A stretch of 64,000 nucleotides of DNA from Deltaproteobacteria bacterium. Its GTDB lineage: Bacteria; Myxococcota_A; UBA9160; UBA4427. Below the pieces are notes generated by a model. The model had not been told where the DNA came from. It searched no databases and saw nothing but the letters and a program-made list of their open reading frames with translations. The number at the start of each line of letters is the position of its first letter. Position 1 is the stretch's first letter. Both the position numbers and the translations under genes were made by a program. The stretch covers positions 62,001 to 126,000 of the forward strand of contig PBFW01000026.1 of NCBI GenBank assembly GCA_002719955.1, written 5' to 3'. Below, one piece after another: positions 35,426-43,272 of the stretch.

Positions 35426-37054
35426 TCACTCGACGATGGGTTGGGCGAGAATCCACAGGCCGGCGAAGGTGTAGAAGACCATCAGGGCCAGCATGGGATA
35501 TTGACTCCGCAGGGCCGATCGCCTGCTGGCGAAGCCGCGCAGCGCAAGAACGTGGCCGAGATAGACCGCAATGACATGGCCTAAGACGACGAACGAAACG
35601 GACGCGTACCAGGCGAAGCGCGCACCGATGATTCCCGCATTGACTCGATAGTCGGCCGTTCCCAACAGATTCCAACCGAAGCCAAAGGGGTCAGATGCCA
35701 GGGGAATGACGAGCTGGCCGGCGACGAAGAGGAACGAGAGGTAATGCGCGAGGTGGTAGGCGATGGCGATCGGGATGAGGCAGAGGACGAAATCGCTCGC
35801 CAATTTAAGGGGCGAATAGTGGCCGGCGGAACTCTTCCGATGGGTTCCCGCGGCCAACGTCATTAGCGAACTGAAGACCAGGTAGACTGCCAGAAAGAGC
35901 AGCGGGGCCAGGATCAGGCCGATCGTGGACACGATGGAGTCCACGCTCATCCCCATCATATTGAGCCGGTGGAGCATGGGCATCAAGCTTCGTGTGGAAG
36001 TGAGGGCATCGAAGGTCTGCTTCCACAATGAGGTCGCCATGAAACCGTCGAAACTCACGGTGGCCAGCATGAGTACGACGAAGGCCATCTGTGAGATCGA
36101 TATGGCTTCGTGGGTCAGAAGTCCTATACCGAAGGGCCGAAGATTCCACTGGCGCGTATCGGAGCGGTCGCCGCGGTCCAGCGCATGAGCTCGGGAGAGG
36201 CATTCAGAGCAATTGATGCAATCGTTGCCATTCCGGCAGCCCTGTGCTGAGCAGAGCTGGCAGATCGAGCGCTCGACGACGCGAACTTCGCTCGGCGCGA
36301 AGCGTGCGAGCAATCCGAAAGCGATGCTGAAGGCTTCACCGCCCCGGAGCCAGGCTTCCCTGCCGAAGAGGAACATTCCGATCCACGAGATCAGGGAATA
36401 GGCGATGATCGCGTAGGCGAGGTTCTGGGGGATCGCGTTGTTCTCCCAGACCAACTCTCCCCAGACGAAGGCGATGAAGAGCACGAAGGCGGGCCAGACG
36501 CCAAGCCATTCGGGATAGGGAATTCGCAGGCCCCATTCGCCCGCTGAAACGAATCGGCGATAGCCGCTCTCCGCCCATCCGAAGAGGATCTTCCAGGGGT
36601 TGATCAGTGCCCAGAGGTCACCAAAAAGCGCGGAGACGTAGGCCAGGCCGGTCCACCAGATGATCCAGATGAAGGTGGGAACGACATTCCGTGCAGGATT
36701 CTGCTCCCCGTAGAGCCCCGCTGCCAGAAGTGTGAGGAATACGCTGACGCTGGTCAGGCGCAGAGCCAGGAGCATCATCGGATGGGCCAGGAATCGTCCT
36801 GCGCGCGAGCGCAGCAGATTCCATCGTGGGTAGGTGTTGAGTTCGCTTCCACTTCGTACGAAGACGGCGACCAGCCCGAAGGACAGGGCGACGGTGGCTG
36901 CGGCTCCGATCAGGTAGAAGTCCAGCGGGATCGGAAGATCGAAGCGCTGTCCGAAGCCGTGGGCATCGGCCGAAGTCGAGATCAGGAGGCTGAGTAGGAC
37001 CGGGACCTCGGTGATCCCGCGGTGTCGGGTGATCCCGGAAAAAAAGCCAGTCAA
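35426..37054 (-). CDS. Polytopic membrane protein with six-Cys cluster
   Basis: A 542-residue inner-membrane protein with roughly ten or more hydrophobic segments. After a short hydrophobic N-terminus comes AHGFGQRFDLPIPLDFYLIG, a motif I recall from bacterial proteins annotated, doubtfully, as fenitrothion hydrolase (FedA-like). Near the middle, a loop contains six cysteines: SICQLCSAQGC then DCINCSEC (CxxC, x4, C, then x5, CxxCxxC). Such a set could bind an Fe-S cluster or zinc. I start at a TTG at 37054 overlapping the upstream stop; the frame open to 37234 is antisense-like and overlaps the previous gene. It is coupled with the cupredoxin-like lipoprotein. Confidence 0.75.
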   Translation of the reverse strand: MTGFFSGITRHRGITEVPVLLSLLISTSADAHGFGQRFDLPIPLDFYLIGAAATVALSFGLVAVFVRSGSELNTYPRWNLLRSRAGRFLAHPMMLLALRLTSVSVFLTLLAAGLYGEQNPARNVVPTFIWIIWWTGLAYVSALFGDLWALINPWKILFGWAESGYRRFVSAGEWGLRIPYPEWLGVWPAFVLFIAFVWGELVWENNAIPQNLAYAIIAYSLISWIGMFLFGREAWLRGGEAFSIAFGLLARFAPSEVRVVERSICQLCSAQGCRNGNDCINCSECLSRAHALDRGDRSDTRQWNLRPFGIGLLTHEAISISQMAFVVLMLATVSFDGFMATSLWKQTFDALTSTRSLMPMLHRLNMMGMSVDSIVSTIGLILAPLLFLAVYLVFSSLMTLAAGTHRKSSAGHYSPLKLASDFVLCLIPIAIAYHLAHYLSFLFVAGQLVIPLASDPFGFGWNLLGTADYRVNAGIIGARFAWYASVSFVVLGHVIAVYLGHVLALRGFASRRSALRSQYPMLALMVFYTFAGLWILAQPIVE

Positions 37055-37587
37055 TGAGGGTGGACCTCGAGGTATAGGAGGGTCGTCTGCGTGCTTTCGG
37101 TGGCCGGCTTCGGGGAGGGGTCGGAATGATGGTGGTGGTCCGAGTGATCGTGCTCCCCGGTCGGTTTTTCGGAATGCCCGAAACCGTGCGCCTCGACGGG
37201 GAAACGCCCCGCTAGGTTGGCTTCGAAGTCCCACCGGACCCTTCTGCCGGGCTGTATCGAGGCCTCGATATCGTAGCCGTGCAGATGAATGGACGTCGTT
37301 TCATCGCTTAGCCAGTCGAGCCTCACCCGCTGTCCCTCGCGAACGCGAATCGTGTCGTTTGGAATCTCGACGCTGCGATGCTCGATGCTCAATTCGAAGA
37401 TCTGCAACCCGTCTCCGGCAGATGACTGGTCCGGTTCCGAGCAGCCGGTCGACAACGTCAATGCGAAGACCAGGATCGGGGCCCAGAGGATGATACGTGT
37501 CATTCCTGAGCGCCGCGATTGCGTAGGCAACCCCCGGCGGTCCGCACGCCGGGGCGTGGCGTCCGGCTTCTTCGATTGATCATCCAC
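37051..37587 (-). CDS. Cupredoxin-like lipoprotein with His-rich loop
   Basis: A 178-residue protein. The first 28 residues are polar, then a signal segment with the lipobox TLSTGC; an inner ATG at MTRIILWAPIL (about 37503) is an alternative start. The mature domain has cupredoxin-like strands: IRVREGQRVRLDWLSDETTS, SIHLHGYDIEASIQPG and AGRFPVEAHGFG. It is followed by a His-rich insert (EHDHSDHHHHSDPSPK) and the ending LLYLEVHPH. The usual copper Cys is absent: where 'xCH' is expected the sequence reads E-A-H. Hence it may bind metal through histidines only. The stop overlaps the next gene's TTG. Confidence 0.78.
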   Translation of the reverse strand: MDDQSKKPDATPRRADRRGLPTQSRRSGMTRIILWAPILVFALTLSTGCSEPDQSSAGDGLQIFELSIEHRSVEIPNDTIRVREGQRVRLDWLSDETTSIHLHGYDIEASIQPGRRVRWDFEANLAGRFPVEAHGFGHSEKPTGEHDHSDHHHHSDPSPKPATESTQTTLLYLEVHPH

Positions 37588-37874
37588 GAGTACCCCTCCT
37601 CACCACCCGATCGTCGGATGGAATGTGTGAGAGCGTAGCGGCGGCGGGCATGATCTGCCGGCTGTGGTGGTGAGTTTCGAGTTTGTCGGAGCTCTGCATA
37701 TCCGAGACCTGGGGGCGGAGATCGCGAATCGGCGTTCTTGTCTTCCGGGGTGGAAGCCCCGTGTGGCTGAGTACGTGTTAGGTGTCTGATAACTCTGGGG
37801 ATCAGCGTGATCGAATGCGAGAAGCCGCGAAGGTCAGGGCCCTTAGCGAGATCACTCGGTGCCGATGGGATCTT

Positions 37875-39290
37875 TCAGAAGCTGACTTTGGTCTGGACGA
37901 AGACGAAATCCGCGTCCGCCCCCTTCCCCCCGCCCGAATCGCGCACGAAGTCCCCGGCGAAGAAATGGCTGTATCCGATGAGCGTTACGAGCTTTCCCGT
38001 CGCGAGGTGCAGATCGAGTGGAACCTTGAGGGTCACGTCGATTTCAGAGCCCACGTACTCATCTCCGCCTGCGGTGGCGGGACGGAAGGGGGCGAGTCCA
38101 GCGTTGTACCACGCGTCGTCCTGTGGCTCGGCGAGCCAGAAACCCTGATAGGCGAGTCGAAATGTCGCCTTTTTTGCGATTTTCGTGGAGTGGACGAATT
38201 CGAAGTTGTGGAGATTCTGCAACCCGAAGAAATCCATGAAACCGTAGTAGGCGTGGTTCAGGGGGTAGAGGTTGTCGAAGGTGCCATGCGTCCCATCTCC
38301 CGCGTCGTCATCGCCGCTGCCAAAATTATAGGCGGCGGAAAAACGCGACTTCGGCAGGATCGGAATCGCGTCCGTGGTGTAGCCCGTCTCGAGATGCAGC
38401 ATCCCGGCGAGATGATCCTGATCGCCGTATTCACCGGTCTGGAAAGCAGCCTCGACGTGAAAGTCGAAGGGCGCTCGATTCGTGACGACGCGACCGCCCA
38501 GCGTATGAGTGAGATCATTGAGATCGCTCTCACGCCGCACGATATAATAGGCTTCGAGAAGGGTGTCCTTTAGGAGCTTCTCATCGGTGAAATAGAGCGT
38601 ATGCAGGTCGCTATTGAAATAGCGGCTACCCGTGTCGTCCCAGTCGTTGAAATCGTTGGGCTGAACCGGCACGAGTCGCGAGCCGATGATCTCCAGGTTT
38701 CGCTCAGGGCCTCCGATCGTCAGTCGGATCGCATCATGTACACGAGCCGTATTCACCCACTCGAGCGACGCGAGGAGGCGCTGCGCGCCCAGATTCAGCT
38801 TTTGCCTTCCCACTTTGAGAGCGACGGGGACGCCGCGGACGTCGTGTGAGAGCGTTACGTGCGCCTGATGAAGGTCGAACTCGTCAGCGAAGACATTCGG
38901 GATCGCGTCGTCGTTGATCGCGCGTTCTCCGAAGACCCGGGAGTCCTGCCCCTCGACGAAGAACGCGAGTGACTCGATCGGCTTCCAACCAAGATTTACG
39001 CGAAGCTGTGTGAGGTAGTACTCGTCATTATTTGCAGGTCCGCCGACGAGCCCGAATTGGAAGTCGCGTTTGTCCTCGAAGCGAAAGCGCGAGCTTGCGC
39101 CTGCACTGAGGCCGGGCAGGAACTCGATGCGCTTCTTCTTGGCAGTCGAAATTGCTACGGCGGTACCCGATTCACGATTCGTTTCGGCCGAGAACGAAGG
39201 GGCAGATCCGAAGAAGAGGGTACCGAGCCAAAGGATCCATACGAGTCGACGGGTTCGCGAGCGGTGAGCGCCGGAGGCGATGAGAAACAC
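37875..39290 (-). CDS. Outer-membrane porin, alginate export (AlgE) family-like
   Basis: A 471-residue beta-barrel protein. The signal sequence RTRRLVWILWLGTLFFGSAPSFSA precedes a domain rich in alternating strands and aromatic residues (YYLTQLRVNLGWKPIESLAFFVEGQDSRVFGE, ALKVGRQKLNLGAQRLL, YFNSDLHTLYFTDEKLL, FRLAYQGFWLAEPQDDAWYN), with a C-terminal Phe. These match the alginate-export type porin architecture; substrate unknown and no alginate genes are nearby. The frame opens at 39509, but a GTG at 39290, with a GAAAGGG site, gives the signal peptide. The opposite-strand frames here are shadows. Between it and the cupredoxin gene are 287 bases with nothing clear. Confidence 0.8.
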   Translation of the reverse strand: MFLIASGAHRSRTRRLVWILWLGTLFFGSAPSFSAETNRESGTAVAISTAKKKRIEFLPGLSAGASSRFRFEDKRDFQFGLVGGPANNDEYYLTQLRVNLGWKPIESLAFFVEGQDSRVFGERAINDDAIPNVFADEFDLHQAHVTLSHDVRGVPVALKVGRQKLNLGAQRLLASLEWVNTARVHDAIRLTIGGPERNLEIIGSRLVPVQPNDFNDWDDTGSRYFNSDLHTLYFTDEKLLKDTLLEAYYIVRRESDLNDLTHTLGGRVVTNRAPFDFHVEAAFQTGEYGDQDHLAGMLHLETGYTTDAIPILPKSRFSAAYNFGSGDDDAGDGTHGTFDNLYPLNHAYYGFMDFFGLQNLHNFEFVHSTKIAKKATFRLAYQGFWLAEPQDDAWYNAGLAPFRPATAGGDEYVGSEIDVTLKVPLDLHLATGKLVTLIGYSHFFAGDFVRDSGGGKGADADFVFVQTKVSF

Positions 39291-39811
39291 GAGTGGCCCT
39301 TTCGGTTTATTTGAGCGCGGCTCATCGACCGGGTCGAATCCGATCGTGCACACATCCAGCGAAGGGAGCCCAGTCGATAGAACTCCACTGGTGCGACCGA
39401 ATAGCACTCTTCCACCCAATGGATATCGCCATCCTACCGTCGATGATATGGCGATGCCCGCGCTCGTCGAATGCGAGCGAACGGCCATCGAATAGGGAGG
39501 TCGTGTCAAAGGGGCTGCGAAGGAGTTTTCGATGGGTGCCCCTCTGCGGCACAGGCAACGAGCATCGCCCAGATTCCAACCCGCGAACGGCCACGGGCGA
39601 CAGCAAGATCGCCCTCGAGTGAGTTACGGAGAATGAATATTCTCAATCGACCGAGTCTGGTCTCAAGAGAGCCGGCGTGAGTGAAGCGGGAGATCGCGTC
39701 GCTGCCGCATTCCGGCTCACGCCCCCGCGCCGGGATCTGACGGAGGTCGGAAGGCTCTCGCGGGAGACTCTAGAGACGCTCAGGAGGGGGCTTCGGAACT
39801 CGGGAGTTCGA

Positions 39812-39898
39812 TCAGGCCTCGAACCAAGGCAGCATCATGTTGGCGGTCACGAAGAAACGACCCGCGACCGCGATCGCGACGATCAGACTCTCACTCAT
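39812..39898 (-). CDS. 28-residue membrane microprotein, copy 1
   Basis: ATG to TGA, 28 residues, with ribosome-binding site GGAGGGAGAG shortly before the ATG. The peptide starts MSESLIVAIAVAG, has the hydrophobic run AGRFFVTANMML and ends PWFEA: one predicted transmembrane helix with an acidic C-terminus. It is 20/28 identical to the second copy at 40408, and the leader is conserved too, including the TCAAG-N4-CTTGA dyad and a TTGACA. Conservation of peptide, ribosome-binding site and stop between the copies is the evidence that it is a real gene. Function unknown. Confidence 0.6.
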   Translation of the reverse strand: MSESLIVAIAVAGRFFVTANMMLPWFEA

Positions 39899-39964
39899 CC
39901 TGGCTCTCCCTCCGCCCGCTCCGATCGAAGGTGTCGGTCGGGTTCCCGGCAGCTGGGGATATTG

Positions 39965-39978
39965 TCAAGAAAGCTTGA
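39965..39978. promoter_or_regulatory. TCAAG-N4-CTTGA dyad upstream of microprotein copy 1
   Basis: TCAAGAAAGCTTGA, a dyad of two 5-base half-sites, overlaps a TTGACA hexamer read on the minus strand and lies about 67 bases upstream of the microprotein ATG. The same dyad with different spacer bases occurs before copy 2. Likely regulator-binding site; no convincing -10 box was found at standard spacing. Confidence 0.5.
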
Positions 39979-40050
39979 GAATGCATCATTGGCCGATCGG
40001 CGGATAACCCGGGAAAATCTGAAAAGGGGTGTGAAAATAAGCACGTCAGA

Positions 40051-40317
40051 TCAGCGATCCGAGTGAAAACCGGCGGCCACGAGGGCTGTGGGCGTCTACG
40101 CCCCGACCGTCTTGCGCCGCGGCTCGGGTTGGGCTCGCTCTGACGAATCGCTGATTCCGAATCGAGGGATCACGGAGGCGAGATTCACCAGGTCGGCAGG
40201 AGGCGCAGCCCCTCGATTAGCACCGGCCAGCGCATCGACGCCTCGGTGTCGGCTGTCGATTGTGGGGCTGAAGGCGACGAACTGCTTCGTCGGCGTGAGA
40301 GGACGCGGATAGCGCAT
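40051..40317 (-). pseudogene. Degraded duplicate of the LuxR-type regulator (C-terminal part)
   Basis: On the minus strand the frame from 40317 contains SVIPRFGISDSSERAQPEPRR then KTVGA, a TAG stop, and TPTALVAAGF. These align position by position with the intact regulator at 40643 (SVATSLGITDSTVRTHVEHMR, EKLGA, NTQAALVAVGF). The HTH is heavily substituted and an in-frame stop interrupts it. The upstream part of the gene (PAS-like region) is missing. It lies between the two microprotein copies exactly where a second luxR copy would be expected in a tandem duplication. Confidence 0.65.
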
Positions 40318-40407
40318 GCGCGCCGCGTTCTGGTTCTGGCAATCACGCAGCGATCTGGTCGAGATCGGGAGGTCCCCTGGCGGCGCCGCCCGATCTCGGG
40401 AGACGGG

Positions 40408-40494
40408 TCAGGCCTCGAACCAGCGCAGCATCATGTTGGCGACAATGAAAAAACTACCCGCGACAGCGGCTCCAACGATTAGACCCATGCTCAT
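40408..40494 (-). CDS. 28-residue membrane microprotein, copy 2
   Basis: ATG to TGA, 28 residues: starts MSMGLIVGAAVAG, continues SFFIVANMML and ends RWFEA. GGAGGGAGA ribosome-binding site about 7 bases upstream. One transmembrane helix is predicted. It follows the intact LuxR gene by 148 bases on the same strand. A 9-bp hairpin stem (GAGATCGGG / CCCGATCTC) with a 20-base loop lies just downstream of the stop at about 40363-40400 and may be its transcript end, although it has no T-run. Function unknown; size and topology are like small membrane partners of oxidases or transporters, but I find no family match. Confidence 0.65.
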   Translation of the reverse strand: MSMGLIVGAAVAGSFFIVANMMLRWFEA

Positions 40495-40561
40495 TTCGGT
40501 TCTCCCTCCGCCTTGCCCGGACCAAAGGCTCCGGTCGGGTTTCAAGCGGCTGAGGGTATTG

Positions 40562-40575
40562 TCAAGTAAGCTTGA
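40562..40575. promoter_or_regulatory. TCAAG-N4-CTTGA dyad upstream of microprotein copy 2
   Basis: TCAAGTAAGCTTGA lies 68 bases upstream of the microprotein ATG, overlapping a minus-strand TTGACA (40560-40565). It matches the site before copy 1 in all ten half-site bases, and 13 of 14 overall. Downstream of it the conserved block AACCCGACCG is also shared by both copies. Confidence 0.55.
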
Positions 40576-40642
40576 ATATCCGACATCGGCCGATCGGCCG
40601 ACCACCCAGGAAAAAACCGAAATCGGTCCGAAAACGGGGTTT

Positions 40643-41170
40643 TCAGCCCAGATATCCGAGCAGAAAACCGACGGCCACAAGGGCGGCCTGTGTATTGGCC
40701 CCGAGTTTTTCGCGCATATGCTCGACATGGGTTCGCACGGTCGAGTCGGTGATTCCGAGCGACGTGGCGACGGAGGGGATGTTCTCGCCTTCGGCCAGAA
40801 GGCGCAGCACTTCGGTTTCACGCGGGGTGAGCACCTGCCAGCGTGTCGGCGCCGTTTCGGCGTTGGCTGTGAGAACGGAGACGATGACATCGTCGAGGGG
40901 AATGCAGGTGAGTCGATGGCAGCGGCCCTCGACCGACACGCGGCGGTTCTGGGGCTGATCGAGTCCGGCGGTCAAGAGTTCGGAAATACAGCCATCCGAA
41001 CATGGGATTTCATTGTCGCCGTCGCCATCGAGCGATGCGCCGACGACACCCTGGCAGCGGCTCCCGGCACCCGCTCCCATAAGGCGGCGCGCCCGCGCGT
41101 TCTGCGAAACGATCGTGCCGTCTTTTCGTGAAATCACGACGGCCGGAGCCTCTGAGCTTGTCTCTTCCAT
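40643..41170 (-). CDS. LuxR-family transcriptional regulator with PAS-like N-terminus
   Basis: A 175-residue regulator. The C-terminal HTH is complete: LTPRETEVLRLLAEGENIPS, VATSLGITDSTVRTHVEHMREKL and GANTQAALVAVGFL. The N-terminal 90 residues begin VVISRKDGTIVSQNARARRLMG, a PAS-like start, and hold three cysteines (SRCQGVVG, IPCSDGCISEL) and GRCHRLTCIPL, so a redox or metal sensor is possible. There is no receiver domain. It faces the 178-aa membrane protein gene across a shared 164-base promoter region with an ATGA-N6-TCAT dyad, and precedes the microprotein genes. Confidence 0.85.
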   Translation of the reverse strand: MEETSSEAPAVVISRKDGTIVSQNARARRLMGAGAGSRCQGVVGASLDGDGDNEIPCSDGCISELLTAGLDQPQNRRVSVEGRCHRLTCIPLDDVIVSVLTANAETAPTRWQVLTPRETEVLRLLAEGENIPSVATSLGITDSTVRTHVEHMREKLGANTQAALVAVGFLLGYLG

Positions 41171-41205
41171 GCTGCGTACAGTGTAGGCGGATCAGTGCCG
41201 GGGGA

Positions 41206-41248
41206 GATGATCTTCGTCATATGCCCCGATTAGTTTTGACGCTATTTT
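41206..41248 (+). promoter_or_regulatory. Crp/Fnr-type dyad and -10 box before the 178-aa membrane protein gene
   Basis: GATGATCTTCGTCATA (41206-41221) has the core ATGA-N6-TCAT. The centre is 41213.5, and the hexamer TATTTT starts at 41243, 29.5 bases away, which would put the site at about -41.5 (class II activation). On the reverse complement it reads TATGACGAAGATCATC, a 14/16 match to the site at 62913. On the other side the minus-strand hexamer TACACT (41180-41185) could serve luxR. Confidence 0.6.
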
Positions 41249-41334
41249 TATTCCCTCAGGGGATGCCTTTGGGGGGAGAATGGAGGCTTCTCGGGGCCCC
41301 TGTGAATCGAGCGTCTCGCATGGATGGAGGAAAG

Positions 41335-41871
41335 ATGTCCGGCCACTCAACGGCTGATTCGAGGCTGCTTGCGCCAGGGATCATTCTCGCGCTCTTGTCG
41401 ATCCTGTTTGGATTTCTTCTCGGTGGATCATTTGGGGCCGCGGAGGACACCCTCAAGGGCGAACTGCGCTCCTCTGCAGACGCGGTGTTCGACACTGTCT
41501 ACGAAGGCGATGCGAGCAGGAGAGACGCGGTCGTGGCCAAGTCATGGAGCTACATGAAGAGAGCGCATCTTCATGGGGGTGCCATCGGTGGGGCCGCCCT
41601 CGCGTCCATCGTTCTGCTCGCGATCCTCGGTCGCCCGGGCCCTCTCGAGAGAATCGCAGCCATCTCCTTCGGTGCGGGTTCTCTTCTCTATTCGATCTTC
41701 TGGCTCGCGGCAGGGCTCAGCGCGCCCGCACTCGGCAATACGGGCCAAGCGAAGGAAGCCTTGAGTTTCCTGGCGATTCCCGGTGCGGGTCTCTGTCTAT
41801 TGGGCATTGCGGGAACATTGGTGTCCACGTTGCGGTCTTGGGCAAACTCGTCCCCTTCGCCGCCTGCGTGA
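41335..41871 (+). CDS. Small polytopic membrane protein
   Basis: A 178-residue protein with four predicted membrane helices: near residues 12-30 (LLAPGIILALLSILFGFLLG), then HLHGGAIGGAALASIVLLAI, ISFGAGSLLYSIFWLAAGL and FLAIPGAGLCLLGIAGTLVS. The ATG at 41335 has GGAGGA 5 bases before it; the frame back to 41128 overlaps luxR and is not supported. I do not recognise the family; the layout with His in the second helix resembles small oxidase- or urate-channel-like proteins, but that is weak. Convergent with the Rnf operon end. Confidence 0.72.
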   Translation: MSGHSTADSRLLAPGIILALLSILFGFLLGGSFGAAEDTLKGELRSSADAVFDTVYEGDASRRDAVVAKSWSYMKRAHLHGGAIGGAALASIVLLAILGRPGPLERIAAISFGAGSLLYSIFWLAAGLSAPALGNTGQAKEALSFLAIPGAGLCLLGIAGTLVSTLRSWANSSPSPPA

Positions 41872-41888
41872 TCCGAGACCCAGGCTGA

Positions 41889-42050
41889 TCAGATCCGAGG
41901 GGGGCTGCATCTCTTCGCGGCTCCGGTTTTCGGCTTGCAATCCCCCGTGCCGGTGCAGGCCGCGCAGCGGCCCGGTGAGCGTCCGCGATGAGAGAGCCCG
42001 AAGACGACGAACAGGAGGGCCAGCAGGATGGGCGCGAGCAGCTCCATCAT
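41889..42050 (-). CDS. Small Cys-rich membrane protein at the end of the rnf operon
   Basis: A 53-residue protein: MMELLAPILLALLFVVFGLS is a single transmembrane helix, followed by a basic loop and RCAACTGTGDCKPKTGAAKRC with four cysteines at residues 29, 32, 38 and 48. Its ATG overlaps the rnfA stop (ATGA), so it is translationally coupled to the Rnf complex. This Cys pattern (CxxCx5C...C) could bind a metal or FeS cluster. It is reminiscent of FeoB-associated small Cys-rich membrane proteins, but I cannot assign it. Confidence 0.65.
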   Translation of the reverse strand: MMELLAPILLALLFVVFGLSHRGRSPGRCAACTGTGDCKPKTGAAKRCSPPRI

Positions 42051-42625
42051 GTCGAACTCAACAGACCGGCAAAGCCCATGAACCCGAGCGATAGGCTGCC
42101 GGCGATAATGAGGACCAGACCCATGCCCCGCGCGATGGAAGGGATATCGGACAACTCGGTCTCCTCGCGGATCGAGGCCATCAGGACGAGTGCGAGGGTG
42201 AGGCCGCAGCCAGCGCCGAGTGCGAAGGCCAGACCCTCGAGTACATCGTAGTCGCGATTGGTCTGAAAAATCGCCAGGCCGAGGATGGCGCAATTCGTCG
42301 TGATCAGCGGCAGGTAGATCCCCAACTCCCGGAAGAGCGTGGGGCTGACCTTCTTGATCACCGTCTCCACGATCTGCACGAGCGATGCGATCACCACGAT
42401 GAACGAGATGATGCGCAGGTAGGGGGCCCTTTCGAGGATGAACGCATTGAGGAATGAGACCGTCAGCGAGGTCAGCACGAGCACGAAGAGATTGGCCGCC
42501 CCCATGCGCAACGCGGTTTCGACTCGGGCCGATACGCCCATGAAGGGGCAGAGGCCGAGGAAGAGCGCCAGCGTGAAATTGTTGATGACGGTGGCGGATA
42601 GGAAGATCCAGAAGAGCTCGCTCAT
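42047..42625 (-). CDS. rnfA: Rnf complex subunit RnfA
   Basis: An integral membrane subunit of the Rnf ferredoxin:NAD+ oxidoreductase ion pump. 192 residues with six membrane helices; typical NNFTLALFLGLCPFMGVS near the N-terminus and LPLITTNCAILGLAIFQ mid-protein, the latter with the conserved Cys that helps hold the membrane FeS cluster shared with RnfE. The start at 42625 overlaps the rnfE stop; the longer frame upstream is spurious. Confidence 0.95.
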   Translation of the reverse strand: MSELFWIFLSATVINNFTLALFLGLCPFMGVSARVETALRMGAANLFVLVLTSLTVSFLNAFILERAPYLRIISFIVVIASLVQIVETVIKKVSPTLFRELGIYLPLITTNCAILGLAIFQTNRDYDVLEGLAFALGAGCGLTLALVLMASIREETELSDIPSIARGMGLVLIIAGSLSLGFMGFAGLLSST

Positions 42626-43272
42626 CGTGTCTTCCCATCGTCGGCTTTTGCGCCCGCCGCCGGGCCGCGCCCCGGCCCTTCCTCCTGCCACCATGCCAGA
42701 CCCAGCAAGAGTGCGCCGAGCGTGAGGAAACCGCCCGCCGGCAGGATCATCACGACCCACGGTTCATAGGAGGGGCCGAAAAGCGGTACTCCCAGGAAGC
42801 TTCCGCTGCCCAGCACTTCGCGGACGGCCCCCAGCATGACCAACGCAATCGAGAAGCCCACACCGGTTCCCAGCGCGTCGACCAGGGATCGGCCCACCGG
42901 CCGCCTCGACGCGAACGCCTCCTGACGGCCGAGGATCATGCAATTCACGACGATGAGCGCGATGAACGCACCCAGCGCTTTGTGAATATCGGGCACCAGG
43001 GCTTCCAGGCACAGGTCCGCCACCGTGACGAAGGTGGCGATGATGAGGATATAGACCGAGATCCGAATCTCTCCCGGGATGAATCGCTTGCCCATCGAAA
43101 CGAGCAGACTCGATCCACACAGCACGAAGAGCGTCGCCAGCCCCATTGCCAGGCTGTTCTCGACGTTGTTCGTCACGGCCAACGCCGGGCACAGGCCGAG
43201 CATCTGGATCAGGACCGGATTCTCACGCCAGATTCCGCGCAGGAAATCCTCTTCGAGTGTCGTTTCCCTCAT
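42622..43272 (-). CDS. rnfE: Rnf complex subunit RnfE
   Basis: RnfA's homologous partner in the membrane. 216 residues: ENPVLIQMLGLCPALAVTNNVENSLAMG and LGAFIALIVVNCMILGRQEAFA are diagnostic, with the two conserved cysteines. Six helices. The C-terminal 30 residues are polar and Gly/Pro-rich. The ATG overlaps the rnfG stop by 4 bases. Confidence 0.95.
   Translation of the reverse strand: MRETTLEEDFLRGIWRENPVLIQMLGLCPALAVTNNVENSLAMGLATLFVLCGSSLLVSMGKRFIPGEIRISVYILIIATFVTVADLCLEALVPDIHKALGAFIALIVVNCMILGRQEAFASRRPVGRSLVDALGTGVGFSIALVMLGAVREVLGSGSFLGVPLFGPSYEPWVVMILPAGGFLTLGALLLGLAWWQEEGPGRGPAAGAKADDGKTR

Noticed and set aside
37782-38573. A 263-codon plus-strand frame
   Set aside because: It lies antisense to most of the AlgE-type porin, whose strand pattern and signal peptide are convincing; the frame has no recognisable domain.
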